Notes under the pieces: generated by a model | Seen by the model: only the letters and a program-made list of their open reading frames with translations | Told to the model about the DNA's origin: nothing | The model's database searches: none | In this document: in pieces, positions 9,467 to 19,600 of the stretch | Layout: each line of letters begins with the position of its first letter | Numbering within the stretch: position 1 is the first letter of the stretch | Made by a program: the position numbers and the translations under genes | Assembly: GCF_002930105.1 (NCBI RefSeq) | Contig: NZ_PJRN01000003.1 | Span: forward strand, 1-64,000 | From: Billgrantia saliphila | Lineage (GTDB): Bacteria > Pseudomonadota > Gammaproteobacteria > Pseudomonadales > Halomonadaceae | Direction of reading: 5' to 3' | Length of the DNA: 64,000 nt

Positions 9467-9616
9467 TCGCACTTCCTTGCCTCCCGTCTGCCATCCCTTG
9501 CGCCTCGGCCCGGCGTGCCTGGCATGCAGCGGACAACTTCCTGCCAACGCATGACATGGCGGGTCAACGGCCATCCATGGATAATAACCGGGTCACGAAG
9601 CAGCGAGCCATTCGAC

Positions 9617-10156
9617 ATGCCGCGCCGATTACTGCAGCGCTACATGCCCAACCCCGAAACGCTCAAGCGCCAGCGCTCGCTGCGCTTCCTGAGCCATTTG
9701 ATCGGCGATCCCGGGCTCTGGGCGCTGTCACGGCGGACCGTGGCCAACGCCTTCTCGGTCGGCCTGTTCAGTGCCATGCTGCCGATTCCCTGCCAAATGG
9801 CCATCGCTGCCTTCGGCGCCTGGCTACTGCGTTGCAATCTGCCGCTCTCCGTTGGCCTGGTGTGGATCACCAACCCGCTGACCATGCCGCTGGTCTTCTA
9901 CGGCAACTATCGCCTCGGCGCCTGGTTGATGGAAATGCCGGCCCGGGAAGCCCCGACACGCATCTCGACGCGCTGGATCGCCGAGCGCATGGCCGACATC
10001 CTGCCGGCCCTGGCCCTCGGATCGGTGGTCTCGGCCGTACTGATGGCCATATTGGCCAACGTGGTAATTCGGCTGCTATGGCGGTGGCATGTCTCGCGCA
10101 GCTGGAAGCGGCGCGCCTTGAAGCGCCGCCGCAAACGGCTGGAGCGGGAAATCTAG
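9617..10156 (+). CDS. DUF2062 membrane protein
   Basis: A protein of about 179 aa beginning MPRRLLQRYMPNPETLK, with the family's hydrophobic segments containing ALSRRTVANAFSVGLFSAMLPIPCQM and WITNPLTMPLVFYGNYRLG. The C-terminus is strongly basic. DUF2062 proteins are small inner-membrane proteins of unknown function, sometimes fused to glycosyltransferases. The ATG at 9617 is chosen over upstream starts because the conserved part begins there. It is divergent from comEC, and the roughly 150 bp between them must hold both promoters. Confidence 0.85.
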   Translation: MPRRLLQRYMPNPETLKRQRSLRFLSHLIGDPGLWALSRRTVANAFSVGLFSAMLPIPCQMAIAAFGAWLLRCNLPLSVGLVWITNPLTMPLVFYGNYRLGAWLMEMPAREAPTRISTRWIAERMADILPALALGSVVSAVLMAILANVVIRLLWRWHVSRSWKRRALKRRRKRLEREI

Positions 10157-10203
10157 CCTCGCTTTGCGGACCATGGGGTAGGTTCGGTAGGCGAGGTGCC
10201 GCC

Positions 10204-10935
10204 TCAGCGCTGTTCGCTCAGGCGCCCGCCATCGAGCTTCATCACGCGATCCTGATGGGCGGCCAACGCCGGATCATGAGTCACCACCACGAAGGCACAG
10301 TCGGTCGTACGCGCCAGTTCATCCATCAGCGCCAGGATGCTCGCGGCCGTACTTTGATCGAGATTGCCGGTCGGCTCATCCATCAGTACCAGGCTCGGGT
10401 CGGTAACCAGCGCCCGAGCGATGGCCACGCGCTGGCGTTCGCCGCCCGACAGCTCGCCCGGCTTGTGGTCGGCGCGGTGCTCGATGCCTACCTTGGCCAA
10501 CAGTTCCCTGGCCCGGCTCTCGGCCGCTCTCTTGCGCTGACCGCGGATGATCAGCGGTAGTGCGGCGTTCTCCAGCGCGGTGAATTCGGCGAGCAGGTGA
10601 TGGAACTGATAGACGAAGCCGATATGGCGATTGCGGAACTTGCCCAGCGCCGCCTCGCCCAGGTCGAGCAGCGACTCCCCCGCGATCGATACCTCGCCGC
10701 GCGTCGGGCGATCGAGCCCGCCGAGCAGATTGAGCAGCGTAGTCTTGCCCGACCCCGAACTGCCGACCACGGCAACCCGCTCCCCGGCTCGCACTTCGAG
10801 CGAGAGACCGTCGAGCACGGTAACGTCCTGCGGCCCCTCGCGGTAGATCCGCGTCAGGTCGCGACAGGCCAGCATGATCCTGCCATTCGCCGTCTGGTTC
10901 ACGAGGCTTTCCTTGTTCAAGGTCGTTTCACTCAT
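10204..10935 (-). CDS. lolD: Lipoprotein-releasing system ATP-binding protein LolD
   Basis: LolD powers the release of outer-membrane lipoproteins from the inner membrane. It has Walker A GSSGSGKTT, signature LSGGERQRV, Walker B VLMDEPTGNLD and the LolD-typical segment FVYQFHHLLAEFTALENAALPL. The length is 243 aa; a second methionine at residue 21 could be an alternative start. Its 5' end overlaps the 3' end of lolC by 8 nt, so the permease is made first. Confidence 0.95.
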   Translation of the reverse strand: MSETTLNKESLVNQTANGRIMLACRDLTRIYREGPQDVTVLDGLSLEVRAGERVAVVGSSGSGKTTLLNLLGGLDRPTRGEVSIAGESLLDLGEAALGKFRNRHIGFVYQFHHLLAEFTALENAALPLIIRGQRKRAAESRARELLAKVGIEHRADHKPGELSGGERQRVAIARALVTDPSLVLMDEPTGNLDQSTAASILALMDELARTTDCAFVVVTHDPALAAHQDRVMKLDGGRLSEQR

Positions 10936-12169
10936 AGCGCAGCACCTCTGCCGGCTGGACCCGCGACGCGCGCCAGGCCGGATAGAGCGTCGACAGGAAG
11001 GTCAGGCCAAAGGCGGCGGCAATGATATTGCGCACATCCTCCCAGTGCAGCCGTGACGGCAAATCGCTGATGAAGTAGACCCCCGCGTCGAGGAATTGGA
11101 TACCGAACGTAGACTCCACCCAGCCGATCAGGTCGGAAACGGTCAGTGCCAACAGAATGCCGAGGCCGACTCCCACGGCGATACCGATCACACCGATCGC
11201 CAGACCCTGCACCACGAAGATACCCATGATCGAGCGCGGCGTGGCACCGATGGTGCGCAGGATGGCGATGTCGGCATGCTTGTCGGTCACCACCATGACC
11301 AGGGTCGAGACGATGTTGAAGGCGGCCACGGCGATGATGACCGTCAGCAGCAGCGCGATCATGCGCTTCTCCATCTGGATCGCCTGGAACAGATTGCCGT
11401 GGGAGTAGGTCCAGTCGATCCCGCGGTAGCCCGAGCCGAGTTCGTCGATGATGGCGCGTGTTTCGCTGGAAGCGGCGAACAGGTCATTCAGCTCCAGGCG
11501 CAGCCCGCCCACGGCATCCCCCAGCCGAGCCAGGGTCTGCATGTCCTCGATGTTGGCGTAGGCCAGGCTGGCATCGAGATCCGCGCCGACGCTGAAGATG
11601 CCGCTGACCGTGAAGCGCTTGAGCCGCGGAAAGACACCCGCGGGCGTGATAGAGGCTTCGGGTACCAACAGCGTGACGCGGTCGCCAACTCCTACGCCGA
11701 GGTGGCGTGCCAGCAGCGACCCCAGCACGATATTCCATTCGCCCGGTTGCAGATCGTCGAGGCTGCCCTGACGCATATGAGCCCCGATGATCGAGACCCG
11801 ATCCTCCCACTCGGGATGAATGCCGTTGACCATGGCCCCTTCGTTGCGCCCGCCGACGGAGAACATACCCTGCTGCTCGACGTAAGGCGCCGCGCCGATC
11901 ACCCGCTCGCGCTGCATCAATCGCTCGGCCAACGGCTGCCACTCGACCAGGCCGCTGCGCGACTCGATCTTGGTATGCGGCACCATGCCGAGAATGCGGG
12001 TGCGCAGTTCATGGTCGAAACCGTTCATGACCGAGAGCACCAGGATCAGTACCGCCACGCCGAGCATCAGCCCCAGCATGGAGGTCAGGGAAATGAAGGA
12101 GATAAAATGATTGCGGCGCTTGGCACGCACGTAGCGTAGGCCGATCAGCAATGGCAGGCGGTCGAGCAT
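10928..12169 (-). CDS. lolC: Lipoprotein-releasing system permease LolC/LolE family
   Basis: A four-helix MacB-type permease with an N-terminal helix in FISFISLTSMLGLMLGVAVLILVLSVMNGF, a large periplasmic domain, and three C-terminal helices starting near RMIALLLTVIIAVAAFNIVSTLVMVV. The protein is 413 aa from ATG 12169; the longer open frame to 12364 has no family similarity. Only one permease gene is present next to lolD. It may serve as a homodimer (LolF-like), or a separate lolE may lie outside the window. Confidence 0.92.
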   Translation of the reverse strand: MLDRLPLLIGLRYVRAKRRNHFISFISLTSMLGLMLGVAVLILVLSVMNGFDHELRTRILGMVPHTKIESRSGLVEWQPLAERLMQRERVIGAAPYVEQQGMFSVGGRNEGAMVNGIHPEWEDRVSIIGAHMRQGSLDDLQPGEWNIVLGSLLARHLGVGVGDRVTLLVPEASITPAGVFPRLKRFTVSGIFSVGADLDASLAYANIEDMQTLARLGDAVGGLRLELNDLFAASSETRAIIDELGSGYRGIDWTYSHGNLFQAIQMEKRMIALLLTVIIAVAAFNIVSTLVMVVTDKHADIAILRTIGATPRSIMGIFVVQGLAIGVIGIAVGVGLGILLALTVSDLIGWVESTFGIQFLDAGVYFISDLPSRLHWEDVRNIIAAAFGLTFLSTLYPAWRASRVQPAEVLRYE

Positions 12170-12251
12170 CGTCGCGTTCCTTGTCAGAGGGGGGTCATGG
12201 TACGGTTTTTTCCGCGCCGCTGCATCGGGTGCCGCCCGGTTTCCCCGAGAC

Positions 12252-12280
12252 TTGCAACATTGACGTGCTGAGCCTACATT
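12252..12280 (+). promoter_or_regulatory. Candidate sigma-70 promoter of aguA
   Basis: TTGCAA (12252-12257) and TACATT (12275-12280) are separated by 17 bp, each matching 4 of 6 consensus positions. They lie about 55 bp before the aguA ATG, in the divergent lolC/aguA spacer. Confidence 0.4.
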
Positions 12281-12334
12281 GCGCCGACCCGGTGCACCCA
12301 CCGGCCGCTGATGCAACTGACGAGGCTCACGTCC

Positions 12335-13399
12335 ATGGCCAACCGCCTGCTTCCCGAATGGCACCCCCAGGATGCCGTACAGCTAACCTGGCCCAGTCCC
12401 ACGAGCGATTGGGCGCCGCTGATCGAACGCATCGAAGCCACCATGGAAGCGATGGCGGTTGCCATTGCGCGCTACCAGAGCGTGTTGATCACCGTGCCCG
12501 ACGACGCTACCCGCACCCAGTTGCAGATACGCTTCGCCAAGCTGGGCGTCGACGCCTCGCGCTTGCGTCTGGCGGTGGCCGAAGCGGATGACACCTGGGC
12601 CCGCGACCACGGCCCGATCGCCGTGGAGCGCGACGGTAAACCGATGCTGTTCGACTATGTCTTCACCGGCTGGGGCGGCAAGTTCGAGGCCGAACGCGAC
12701 AATCGCCTGACCCGACGCCTGGCCGAGGCCGGCGTTTATGCCTGCCCGGTCGAGAGCCGCAGTCTTGTGCTCGAGGGCGGTGCCATCGACACCGACGGCG
12801 AAGGCACTCTGCTCACGACCGAAGCCTGCCTGCTCAACCCCAATCGCAATCCGCAGCTTGACCGCACCGCCGTGGAAGCGGCGCTCAAGGCGGATCTCGG
12901 CATCGAGCGGGTCCTCTGGCTGGCCAACGGTCATCTGGAGGGCGACGATACGGACAGCCATGTGGATACCCTGGCGCGCTTCTGCGACCCGGCCACCATC
13001 GCCTACGTGCACTGCGACGACACGTCCGACCCGCACTACGCGGCCCTCGCCGCCATGGAAGCCGAACTCAAGGCGTTTCGCCGCACCGACGGCGAGCCCT
13101 ACCGCCTGGTACCGCTGCCCTGGCCGCGGCCCTGCTTCGATCCCGTGGACGGACATCGCCTGCCGGCCACCTACGCCAACTTCCTGATCGTGAACTCCGC
13201 GGTGCTGGTGCCTGTCTATGGCGATGCCGCCGACAGCCGAGCCCTGGCCGCCCTCGCCGAGGCCTTTCCCGGGCGAGAGATCGTGCCCATCGACTGTCTG
13301 AGCGTGATCCGCCAGCACGGCAGCCTACACTGTCTGACCATGCAGCTTCCTCGTGGCAGCCTCGCCGCCGCCGCCGCAACCCAAGGAGAAACGTCATGA
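12335..13399 (+). CDS. aguA: Agmatine deiminase
   Basis: This enzyme converts agmatine to N-carbamoylputrescine and ammonia in arginine-derived putrescine synthesis. It belongs to the peptidyl-arginine deiminase fold. The family segments EWHPQDAVQLTWP, DDTWARDHGPI and NGHLEGDDTDSHVDT are intact, and the catalytic Cys is in GSLHCLTMQLPRG near residue 333. The ATG at 12335 fits the family N-terminus (MANRLLPEWHPQ); an earlier in-frame ATG at 12311 is less likely. It overlaps aguB by 4 nt. Confidence 0.94.
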   Translation: MANRLLPEWHPQDAVQLTWPSPTSDWAPLIERIEATMEAMAVAIARYQSVLITVPDDATRTQLQIRFAKLGVDASRLRLAVAEADDTWARDHGPIAVERDGKPMLFDYVFTGWGGKFEAERDNRLTRRLAEAGVYACPVESRSLVLEGGAIDTDGEGTLLTTEACLLNPNRNPQLDRTAVEAALKADLGIERVLWLANGHLEGDDTDSHVDTLARFCDPATIAYVHCDDTSDPHYAALAAMEAELKAFRRTDGEPYRLVPLPWPRPCFDPVDGHRLPATYANFLIVNSAVLVPVYGDAADSRALAALAEAFPGREIVPIDCLSVIRQHGSLHCLTMQLPRGSLAAAAATQGETS

Positions 13400-14298
13400 C
13401 CCGCACCCTCAAGGCCGGCCTGGTTCAGCAACCCGCCTGGCCCGACAAGAGCCGGAGCCTGGCCGAGAGCGAGGCCGGCGTGCGTGAACTGGCCGCCGCC
13501 GGCGCCGAGCTGGTGCTGCTCCAGGAACTGCATGCCACGCACTACTTCTGCCAGTACGAGGACACTGAGCTGTTCGATCTGGCCGAGCCCCTGGACGGCC
13601 CCACCGGGCAGCGTCTCGCCGCCCTGGCCGCGGAGCTGAACATCGTGCTGGTCGGCTCGCTGTTCGAGCGGCGCGCCCCGGGGCTTTATCACAACACCGC
13701 CGTAGTCTACGACCGCGACCGCGGCCAGGTGGGCGTCTATCGCAAGATGCACATCCCCGACGACCCGGGCTTCTACGAGAAGTTCTACTTCGCCCCGGGC
13801 GATCAGGACGACAGCCGCAAGCAGGGCTTCCAGCCCATCGACACCTCGGTGGGTCGGCTGGGGCTGCTGGTGTGCTGGGATCAGTGGTACCCCGAAGCGG
13901 CCCGCCTGATGGCGCTGGCCGGTGCGGAGGTGCTGCTCTACCCCACCGCCATCGGCTGGAACCCGCCCGATGACGACGCCGAAAAGGCCCGTCAGAAGGA
14001 AGCCTGGACCCTGATCCAGCGCAGCCATGCGGTGGCCAACGGTCTGCCGGTGATCGCTGCCAACCGCATCGGCCACGAGCCGGATCACTCCGGGGTGGGC
14101 GCCGGCATCGACTTCTGGGGGGGCAGCTTCATCACGGGCCCCCAGGGGGAGCTGCTGGCACACGCGGGTACCGAGGCCGAGCGCTTGCTGGTCACGCTCG
14201 ACATGAGCCGCGGCGAGGACGTGCGACGGATCTGGCCCTACCTGCGCGACCGTCGCATCGACGCCTATGGCGACCTGACCCGGCGCTATCGGGATTGA
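13396..14298 (+). CDS. aguB: N-carbamoylputrescine amidase
   Basis: This nitrilase-superfamily enzyme hydrolyses N-carbamoylputrescine to putrescine, CO2 and ammonia. The Glu-Lys-Cys triad is visible: Glu44 in LLQELHATHYFCQYE, Lys117 in YRKMHIPDDPG, and Cys160 in LLVCWDQWYPEA. The length of 300 aa is typical. The gene begins inside the aguA stop codon (ATGA), so the two pathway steps are coupled. The stretch DHSGVGAGIDFWGGS near the C-terminus is characteristic of the plant/bacterial AguB group. Confidence 0.95.
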   Translation: MTRTLKAGLVQQPAWPDKSRSLAESEAGVRELAAAGAELVLLQELHATHYFCQYEDTELFDLAEPLDGPTGQRLAALAAELNIVLVGSLFERRAPGLYHNTAVVYDRDRGQVGVYRKMHIPDDPGFYEKFYFAPGDQDDSRKQGFQPIDTSVGRLGLLVCWDQWYPEAARLMALAGAEVLLYPTAIGWNPPDDDAEKARQKEAWTLIQRSHAVANGLPVIAANRIGHEPDHSGVGAGIDFWGGSFITGPQGELLAHAGTEAERLLVTLDMSRGEDVRRIWPYLRDRRIDAYGDLTRRYRD

Positions 14299-14347
14299 GC
14301 TAGCGAAGTTGCCGACCCAAGCGGCACTCGGGGCAGGCCAATCAAGA

Positions 14348-14377
14348 AAACCCACCGCGGCAAGCCCCGGTGGGTTT
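14348..14377. terminator. Terminator between aguB and the Nudix-ThiE gene
   Basis: A 10-bp arm (14348-14357) pairs with 14368-14377, extended inside by two further pairs around a CAAG loop. A and T runs at the two ends suit convergent use by aguB (+) and the minus-strand gene that ends at 14394. Confidence 0.8.
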
Positions 14378-14393
14378 CTGCTTTCGGAGAGGT

Positions 14394-15362
14394 TCAGGCG
14401 CCCGGCGCTTTCCAGAAATCGCGGATCGAGGCGATGCCCTGGGCACCGACGGCGCGGGCGTGGTTGGCGTCATGACGGGTCATGCCACCCAGCGCGAAGA
14501 CCGGCATAGCGGCACATTCCACCAGTTGCTGGAAGTCGTGCCAGCCCATCGGCGCGACCTCGGGGTGCGACGGCGTGGTACGCAGCGGTGACAGGGTGAC
14601 GAAATCACAGCCGATCCGGGCCGCCTGGCCAAGCTGCTGTTGATCGTGGGTGGATGCTGCCAGCCACTTGGTCTCCGAGATGGGCCGACGCTCGAGCCCC
14701 ATCAGCCGTTCGCTGGTGAGGTGAATGCCATCGGCATCGACATGCTCCAGCCACCCGGGCTCACCGTTGAGCAGCAGGCGCGCGCCGAACTTCCGGCACA
14801 ACGCCAGCGCCCGCTCGGCGCGGGCGAGGTAGGAGGCTTCGTCGAGGGCCTTGTCTCGCAACTGCACCAGGCGCACCCCATCCTGCTCCAGTGCCCGCAA
14901 CAGGCAGGCGTCGAATACTCCTTCGTCACGCTCCTCGCCGGTAATCAAATACTCGGTCGGCAGCATGACCGCCTGCAGAATCGGAAGATTGGCAGCCGGG
15001 AACGGGTAAGCGACCAGTTCGTCGAGCGGTACCCAGCGTACTGCCTGCCCTTCACGACCGAACGGCTCGCCGCTGAATTCGTGAACTTGCCAGACATCGA
15101 GCAGAATATGCTTGTCGGGATACTCGTGGTGGATCCGAATCAACGGCTGGGCACGCTTGATCTCCACCCCTAGCTCCTCATGGAGCTCACGCTTGAGGCC
15201 TTCCAGCCCCGTCTCGTAGGGCGCCAACTTGCCACCGGGAAATTCCCACAGCCCGCCATGGTCGACGTTGGACGGACGGCGGGCAATCAGCGCCTTCTTG
15301 CCGTCACCGCTGATGATGGCGGCCGCCGCCACGTGCACCCTTCTCTTCACCATTACGTTCAT
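14394..15362 (-). CDS. Nudix hydrolase fused to a thiamine-phosphate-synthase-like domain
   Basis: The N-terminal half is a MutT-type Nudix domain with an exact Nudix box (G, five residues, E, seven residues, REL, EELG) in GGKLAPYETGLEGLKREL and the residues after it, near 45-67. It likely removes oxidised nucleotides such as 8-oxo-dGTP. The C-terminal half resembles ThiE/TenI, with LVQLRDKALDEASYL and FALGGMTRHDA. This fusion is common next to argJ-secA in gammaproteobacteria. Whether the ThiE half is catalytic is uncertain. AGGAG lies only 3 nt before the ATG at 15362, so the ATG at 15353 is also possible. Confidence 0.88.
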   Translation of the reverse strand: MNVMVKRRVHVAAAAIISGDGKKALIARRPSNVDHGGLWEFPGGKLAPYETGLEGLKRELHEELGVEIKRAQPLIRIHHEYPDKHILLDVWQVHEFSGEPFGREGQAVRWVPLDELVAYPFPAANLPILQAVMLPTEYLITGEERDEGVFDACLLRALEQDGVRLVQLRDKALDEASYLARAERALALCRKFGARLLLNGEPGWLEHVDADGIHLTSERLMGLERRPISETKWLAASTHDQQQLGQAARIGCDFVTLSPLRTTPSHPEVAPMGWHDFQQLVECAAMPVFALGGMTRHDANHARAVGAQGIASIRDFWKAPGA

Positions 15363-15440
15363 TGACTCCTACCCGCTTGTCCTGCGCCAGTTACTCGGCG
15401 CAGGGTCGTGTTCTTCTGGCTCAGGCCGCACCCATGCTGC

Positions 15441-16670
15441 CTAGCTGCGATAGTCGGCATTGATACTGACGTAGTCGTGGGACAGGTCGGTGGTCCACAC
15501 CGTGGCTCCCTCCTCGCCGCGCCCCAGCGCAATGCGAATGGTGATCTCCTCTTGCCCCATGACCCGGCTACCCTGCTCTTCGGTATAGCCGGCAGCGCGC
15601 CCGCCGTGTTCCACCAGACGCACGTCGCCCAAGTCGATGGTCACCCGCGCGACATCGAAATCGGCAAGCGGCGCCCGGCCCACCGCGGCCAGGATGCGCC
15701 CCCAGTTGGCGTCGGAGGCATACAGGGCGGTCTTGACCAGCGGCGAGTGCGCCACGGTGAAGGCGACATCCAGCGCTTCTTCGCGGCTCGCGGCGTCGAC
15801 GACCTGCAGCGTCACGAACTTGGTGGCGCCCTCGCCGTCGCGCACGATCGCCTGGGCCAGCTCGGTCATGACCCGCTGCAGCCCGTTGCGAAAGACCGCA
15901 ACCTCCTCGTCATCGACCACCTGCGCCCCACGCCCGGTGGCGATCAGCATGCAAGCGTCGTTGGTCGAGGTGTCGCCGTCCACCGTGATGCAGTTGAACG
16001 AGCGATCCACCGTCTCGCGCAGTAGCGTATCGAGCAGGGTCTGCTCGATGTCGGCATCGGTGGCGACGAAGGCCAGCATGGTCGCCATGTTGGGCTTGAT
16101 CATGCCCGAACCCTTGCTGATGCCGTTGATGGTGACCGTGCGATCGCCCAGCTCCAGCGTCACACTTGCCCCCTTGGGCCGGGTATCGGTAGTGAGAATT
16201 CCCTCCCCGGCCTGGCGCCACGCCGCGTCGCTGGCATCCAGCGACTCCAGCGCAGCCGGAAGGCCACTCAGCAAGCGCTCCATCGGCAGCGGCTCGCCGA
16301 TCACACCGGTGGAGAACGGCAGCACACCCTCCTCGGTCACGCCGCCGAGCCTGGCCAGCTCGGCGCAGGTAGCCCGAGCGTCGCGCAGGCCGGCCTCACC
16401 GGTGCCGGCGTTGGCATTTCCCGTGTTGACCACAAGGTAGCGCGGCGCTTCGCCTCTCGCCTGGCATGCTGCCAGATTCGACTTGGCCAGCGTGACCGGC
16501 GCGGCGCAGAAGGCATTGAGGGTGAAGCTACCCGCCACCCGAGCTCCCGCGGGAATCTCGACCACAACCAGATCACGCCGTCCCGGCTTCTTGATACCCG
16601 CCATGGCAGTGCCCAGGCGCAGCCCCTCGATGACCGGCATCGCCGGAAAATGTGTATCACCCACTGCCAT
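15441..16670 (-). CDS. argJ: Glutamate N-acetyltransferase / amino-acid acetyltransferase ArgJ
   Basis: ArgJ transfers the acetyl group from N-acetylornithine to glutamate in the cyclic arginine pathway, and in bifunctional forms also uses acetyl-CoA. It is made as a precursor that cleaves itself at an Ala-Thr bond, seen here in KGSGMIKPNMATML. The segments ITVDGDTSTNDA and GDACMLIATGRG-like blocks are conserved. The ATG at 16670 is preferred because AGGAG sits 10-11 nt before it; the upstream ATG at 16688 would place that site inside the gene. The length is 409 aa. Confidence 0.94.
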   Translation of the reverse strand: MAVGDTHFPAMPVIEGLRLGTAMAGIKKPGRRDLVVVEIPAGARVAGSFTLNAFCAAPVTLAKSNLAACQARGEAPRYLVVNTGNANAGTGEAGLRDARATCAELARLGGVTEEGVLPFSTGVIGEPLPMERLLSGLPAALESLDASDAAWRQAGEGILTTDTRPKGASVTLELGDRTVTINGISKGSGMIKPNMATMLAFVATDADIEQTLLDTLLRETVDRSFNCITVDGDTSTNDACMLIATGRGAQVVDDEEVAVFRNGLQRVMTELAQAIVRDGEGATKFVTLQVVDAASREEALDVAFTVAHSPLVKTALYASDANWGRILAAVGRAPLADFDVARVTIDLGDVRLVEHGGRAAGYTEEQGSRVMGQEEITIRIALGRGEEGATVWTTDLSHDYVSINADYRS

Positions 16671-16780
16671 GGAAAGCTTACTCCTCATTTATTTGGGACG
16701 TTCAAATTGCCGAGCGGAGCCCCAGATGAAGCGCAAGGCGCACGGAGCGCAGGAGTCCAAGATTCGCTCCGGCATTTGAA

Positions 16781-19522
16781 TCAGCTCAGCTGACCGCAGC
16801 ACTGCTTGTATTTCTTCCCCGAGCCACACGGGCAGGGATCGTTGCGCCCCACCTTGGGACCCTCGCGACGCACCGGGCGACCTTCGGCGGTCGCCGCCGC
16901 CGGCCGCTGGCCGCCCGCCTCCTGCTCGTCGAGCTCGGGGGCATCGTGACGACTGGCCGCGGCGGCCTTTTCGCGCTCCAGCGCCTCCCGACGCTGCCGC
17001 TCCAGTTCGTCGACCTCCTCCGGCTTGCGCACGTGCACGTGGCTTGTGATGCGGGTGATATCGGCCTTGATATTAGTCAGCAGGGCCTGGAACAGCTCGA
17101 AGGCTTCGCGCTTGTACTCCTGCTTGGGGTTCTTCTGCGCATAGCCGCGCAGGTGGATGCCCCGACGCAGGTGATCCATCGACTGCAAGTGCTCCTTCCA
17201 ACGCGTATCGAGCACTTGCAGCATGATCTGCTTCTCGAAGCGGCGCATCAGTTCGGAGCCCGCGGTTTCCACCTTTTCTCGATAGATGTTGCGATGCATT
17301 TCCTGCAGGCGTTCGCGCAGCTGCTCCTCGCTGAAACGCTCGTCCTGCTCGGCCCAACCCACCACCGGCACATCGAGATTGAATTCGGTTTTCAGGTGCT
17401 CCTGCAGCCCGGCCAGTTCCCACTGTTCCGGCAGGCTCTGGGGCGGCACGAACTCGCTGATCGCCTGGTCGAGCACCTCTTCGCGAATGCCTATCACATT
17501 GGCCGAGACGTCGTCGGCCGCCAGGATCTCGTTGCGCTGCTCATAGATCACGCGGCGCTGATCGTTGGCTACATCATCGTACTCGAGGAGCTGTTTGCGG
17601 ATATCGAAGTTGCGACTCTCAACCTTCTTCTGCGCGCGCTCGACGGCGTTGGTCACCATCTTGTGTTCGATGGCCTCGCCACGCTCCAGCCCCAGCGCCT
17701 TCATCATGCGCTGCACGCGGTCGGAGCCGAACAGCCGCATCAGACTGTCTTCCATGGACAGGAAGAAGCGCGTCGAACCCGGGTCGCCCTGACGCCCGGC
17801 GCGGCCGCGCAGCTGGTTGTCGATACGCCGCGACTCGTGGCGCTCGGAACCGACCACGTGCAGCCCCCCCGCAGCGAGTACCGCTTCGTGGCGCTCGCGC
17901 CACTCCTCGCGCAGCCGCTCGAGCTGCTCCTCGGTGGGGTTTTCCAGCTTGGCCGCCTCGGCCTCCCAGTTGCCGCCCAGCACGATATCGGTACCGCGAC
18001 CGGCCATGTTGGTGGCGATGGTGATGGCTCCGGGGCGCCCCGCCTGGGCGATAATCTCGGCCTCGCTCTGGTGCTGCTTGGCATTGAGCACGTTGAAGCC
18101 GAGCCCCTCCTTCTTCATCAGCCCGGCCAGGTACTCCGAGGTCTCGATGGACGCGGTACCCACCAGCACCGGACGCCCTGCCTCGGTCTGCTCCTTGACG
18201 TCCTGAATGATGGCCTCGAACTTCTCCTCCGCCGAGAGATAGACGAGATCGTTGAGGTCACGTCGAATCAGCGGCCGGTTGGTGGGAATCACCACCACGT
18301 CGAGGCCGTAGATCTGGCGGAACTCGAAGGCCTCGGTATCGGCGGTACCGGTCATCCCGGCCAGCTTGTCATACAGACGGAAGTAGTTCTGGAAGGTGGT
18401 CGAGGCCAGCGTCTGACTCTCGCGCTGCACCGGCACGCCCTCCTTGGCTTCCACGGCCTGATGAAGCCCCTCGGACCAACGGCGTCCGGGCATGGTGCGA
18501 CCGGTGTGCTCGTCGACAATCACAACCTGGTTGTCGACGACGATATAGTCGACGTCGCGATGGTAGAGGTGGCGTGCACGCAGGGCCGAATGCATGTGAT
18601 GCAGCAGGTTGAGGTTCTGCGCGGCGTAGAGCGAATCGTCCTCCCCCAGCAGTCCCTCGGCGCGCATCAGCTCCTCCACCTTGTGGTGGCCGGCTTCGGT
18701 GATCTCGACCTGCTTGTGCTTCTCTTCGAGCACGAAGTCACCGCTGACCGGCGCCTCGGGGTCCTCCGAGACCTCACCCTTGACCAGGTGAGTCGCGAGC
18801 CGGTCCACCACCTTGTACAGCTCGGTATTCTCGTCCACGGCACCGGAGATGATCAGCGGCGTGCGCGCCTCGTCGATCAGGATCGAGTCCACCTCGTCGA
18901 CGATGGCAAAGCTGAGGCTGCGCTGGACCTTGTCCTCCAGGGAGAAGGCCATGTTGTCCCGCAGGTAGTCGAAGCCGTACTCGTTGTTGGTGCCGTAGGT
19001 GATGTCGCAGGCATAGGCGGCGCGCTTCTGCTCGCCGCTCTGTCCGGCAAAGATGATGCCGACCGAAAGCCCCAGGAACTCGTAGAGTGGCCGCATCCAC
19101 TCGGCATCGCGACGCGCCAGGTAGTCGTTAACCGTGACCACGTGAACGCCGTTGCCGGGCAGTGCGTTGAGATAGACCGCCAGAGTGGCGACCAGGGTCT
19201 TGCCTTCGCCGGTCTTCATTTCGGCGATGCGCCCGCGATGCAGTGTCATGCCGCCGATCATCTGCACATCGAAGTGGCGCATACCCATTACGCGCTTGCT
19301 GGCTTCGCGCACGGTGGCGAAGGCCTCCGGCAGCAGGGCGTCGAGGCTCTCACCGTTGGCCAGTCGTTCGCGAAACTCCTCGGTGCGCGCCTTGAGAGCG
19401 TCGTCATCTAGCGTTTCGAATTGCGGTTCCAGCGTATTGATCTGCGCCACCTGGCGCTGCATGCGCTTGACTTCGCGGTCGTTCTTGGAGCCGACGACCT
19501 TGCGTAACAATGTATTGATCAT
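16781..19522 (-). CDS. secA: Preprotein translocase ATPase SecA
   Basis: SecA drives secretory proteins through SecYEG with ATP. Walker A is EMKTGEGKT near residues 101-109; the DEAD-like motif reads [17 protein letters not shown]; and the second ATPase domain has [13 protein letters not shown] and [18 protein letters not shown]. The C-terminal linker is Ala/Glu rich and ends in the SecB- and zinc-binding tail [14 protein letters not shown]. The ATG at 19522 gives the usual [17 protein letters not shown] start and 913 aa. The antisense strand is open for over 800 codons, which is a GC effect. Confidence 0.97.
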   Translation of the reverse strand: MINTLLRKVVGSKNDREVKRMQRQVAQINTLEPQFETLDDDALKARTEEFRERLANGESLDALLPEAFATVREASKRVMGMRHFDVQMIGGMTLHRGRIAEMKTGEGKTLVATLAVYLNALPGNGVHVVTVNDYLARRDAEWMRPLYEFLGLSVGIIFAGQSGEQKRAAYACDITYGTNNEYGFDYLRDNMAFSLEDKVQRSLSFAIVDEVDSILIDEARTPLIISGAVDENTELYKVVDRLATHLVKGEVSEDPEAPVSGDFVLEEKHKQVEITEAGHHKVEELMRAEGLLGEDDSLYAAQNLNLLHHMHSALRARHLYHRDVDYIVVDNQVVIVDEHTGRTMPGRRWSEGLHQAVEAKEGVPVQRESQTLASTTFQNYFRLYDKLAGMTGTADTEAFEFRQIYGLDVVVIPTNRPLIRRDLNDLVYLSAEEKFEAIIQDVKEQTEAGRPVLVGTASIETSEYLAGLMKKEGLGFNVLNAKQHQSEAEIIAQAGRPGAITIATNMAGRGTDIVLGGNWEAEAAKLENPTEEQLERLREEWRERHEAVLAAGGLHVVGSERHESRRIDNQLRGRAGRQGDPGSTRFFLSMEDSLMRLFGSDRVQRMMKALGLERGEAIEHKMVTNAVERAQKKVESRNFDIRKQLLEYDDVANDQRRVIYEQRNEILAADDVSANVIGIREEVLDQAISEFVPPQSLPEQWELAGLQEHLKTEFNLDVPVVGWAEQDERFSEEQLRERLQEMHRNIYREKVETAGSELMRRFEKQIMLQVLDTRWKEHLQSMDHLRRGIHLRGYAQKNPKQEYKREAFELFQALLTNIKADITRITSHVHVRKPEEVDELERQRREALEREKAAAASRHDAPELDEQEAGGQRPAAATAEGRPVRREGPKVGRNDPCPCGSGKKYKQCCGQLS

Positions 19523-19600
19523 GAGATGTCCATCTCTGCGTGTCGCATTCAGCCGACGCAAAAGGCTGGCCCATGCCAGCCCCGCCGGCGCTATCGTGAT

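Noticed and set aside
16946..19411. Plus-strand open frame of 821 codons
   Set aside because: It is the antisense of secA. High GC content removes stop codons in the complementary frame; composition is unlike a real protein and no ribosome-binding site is present.
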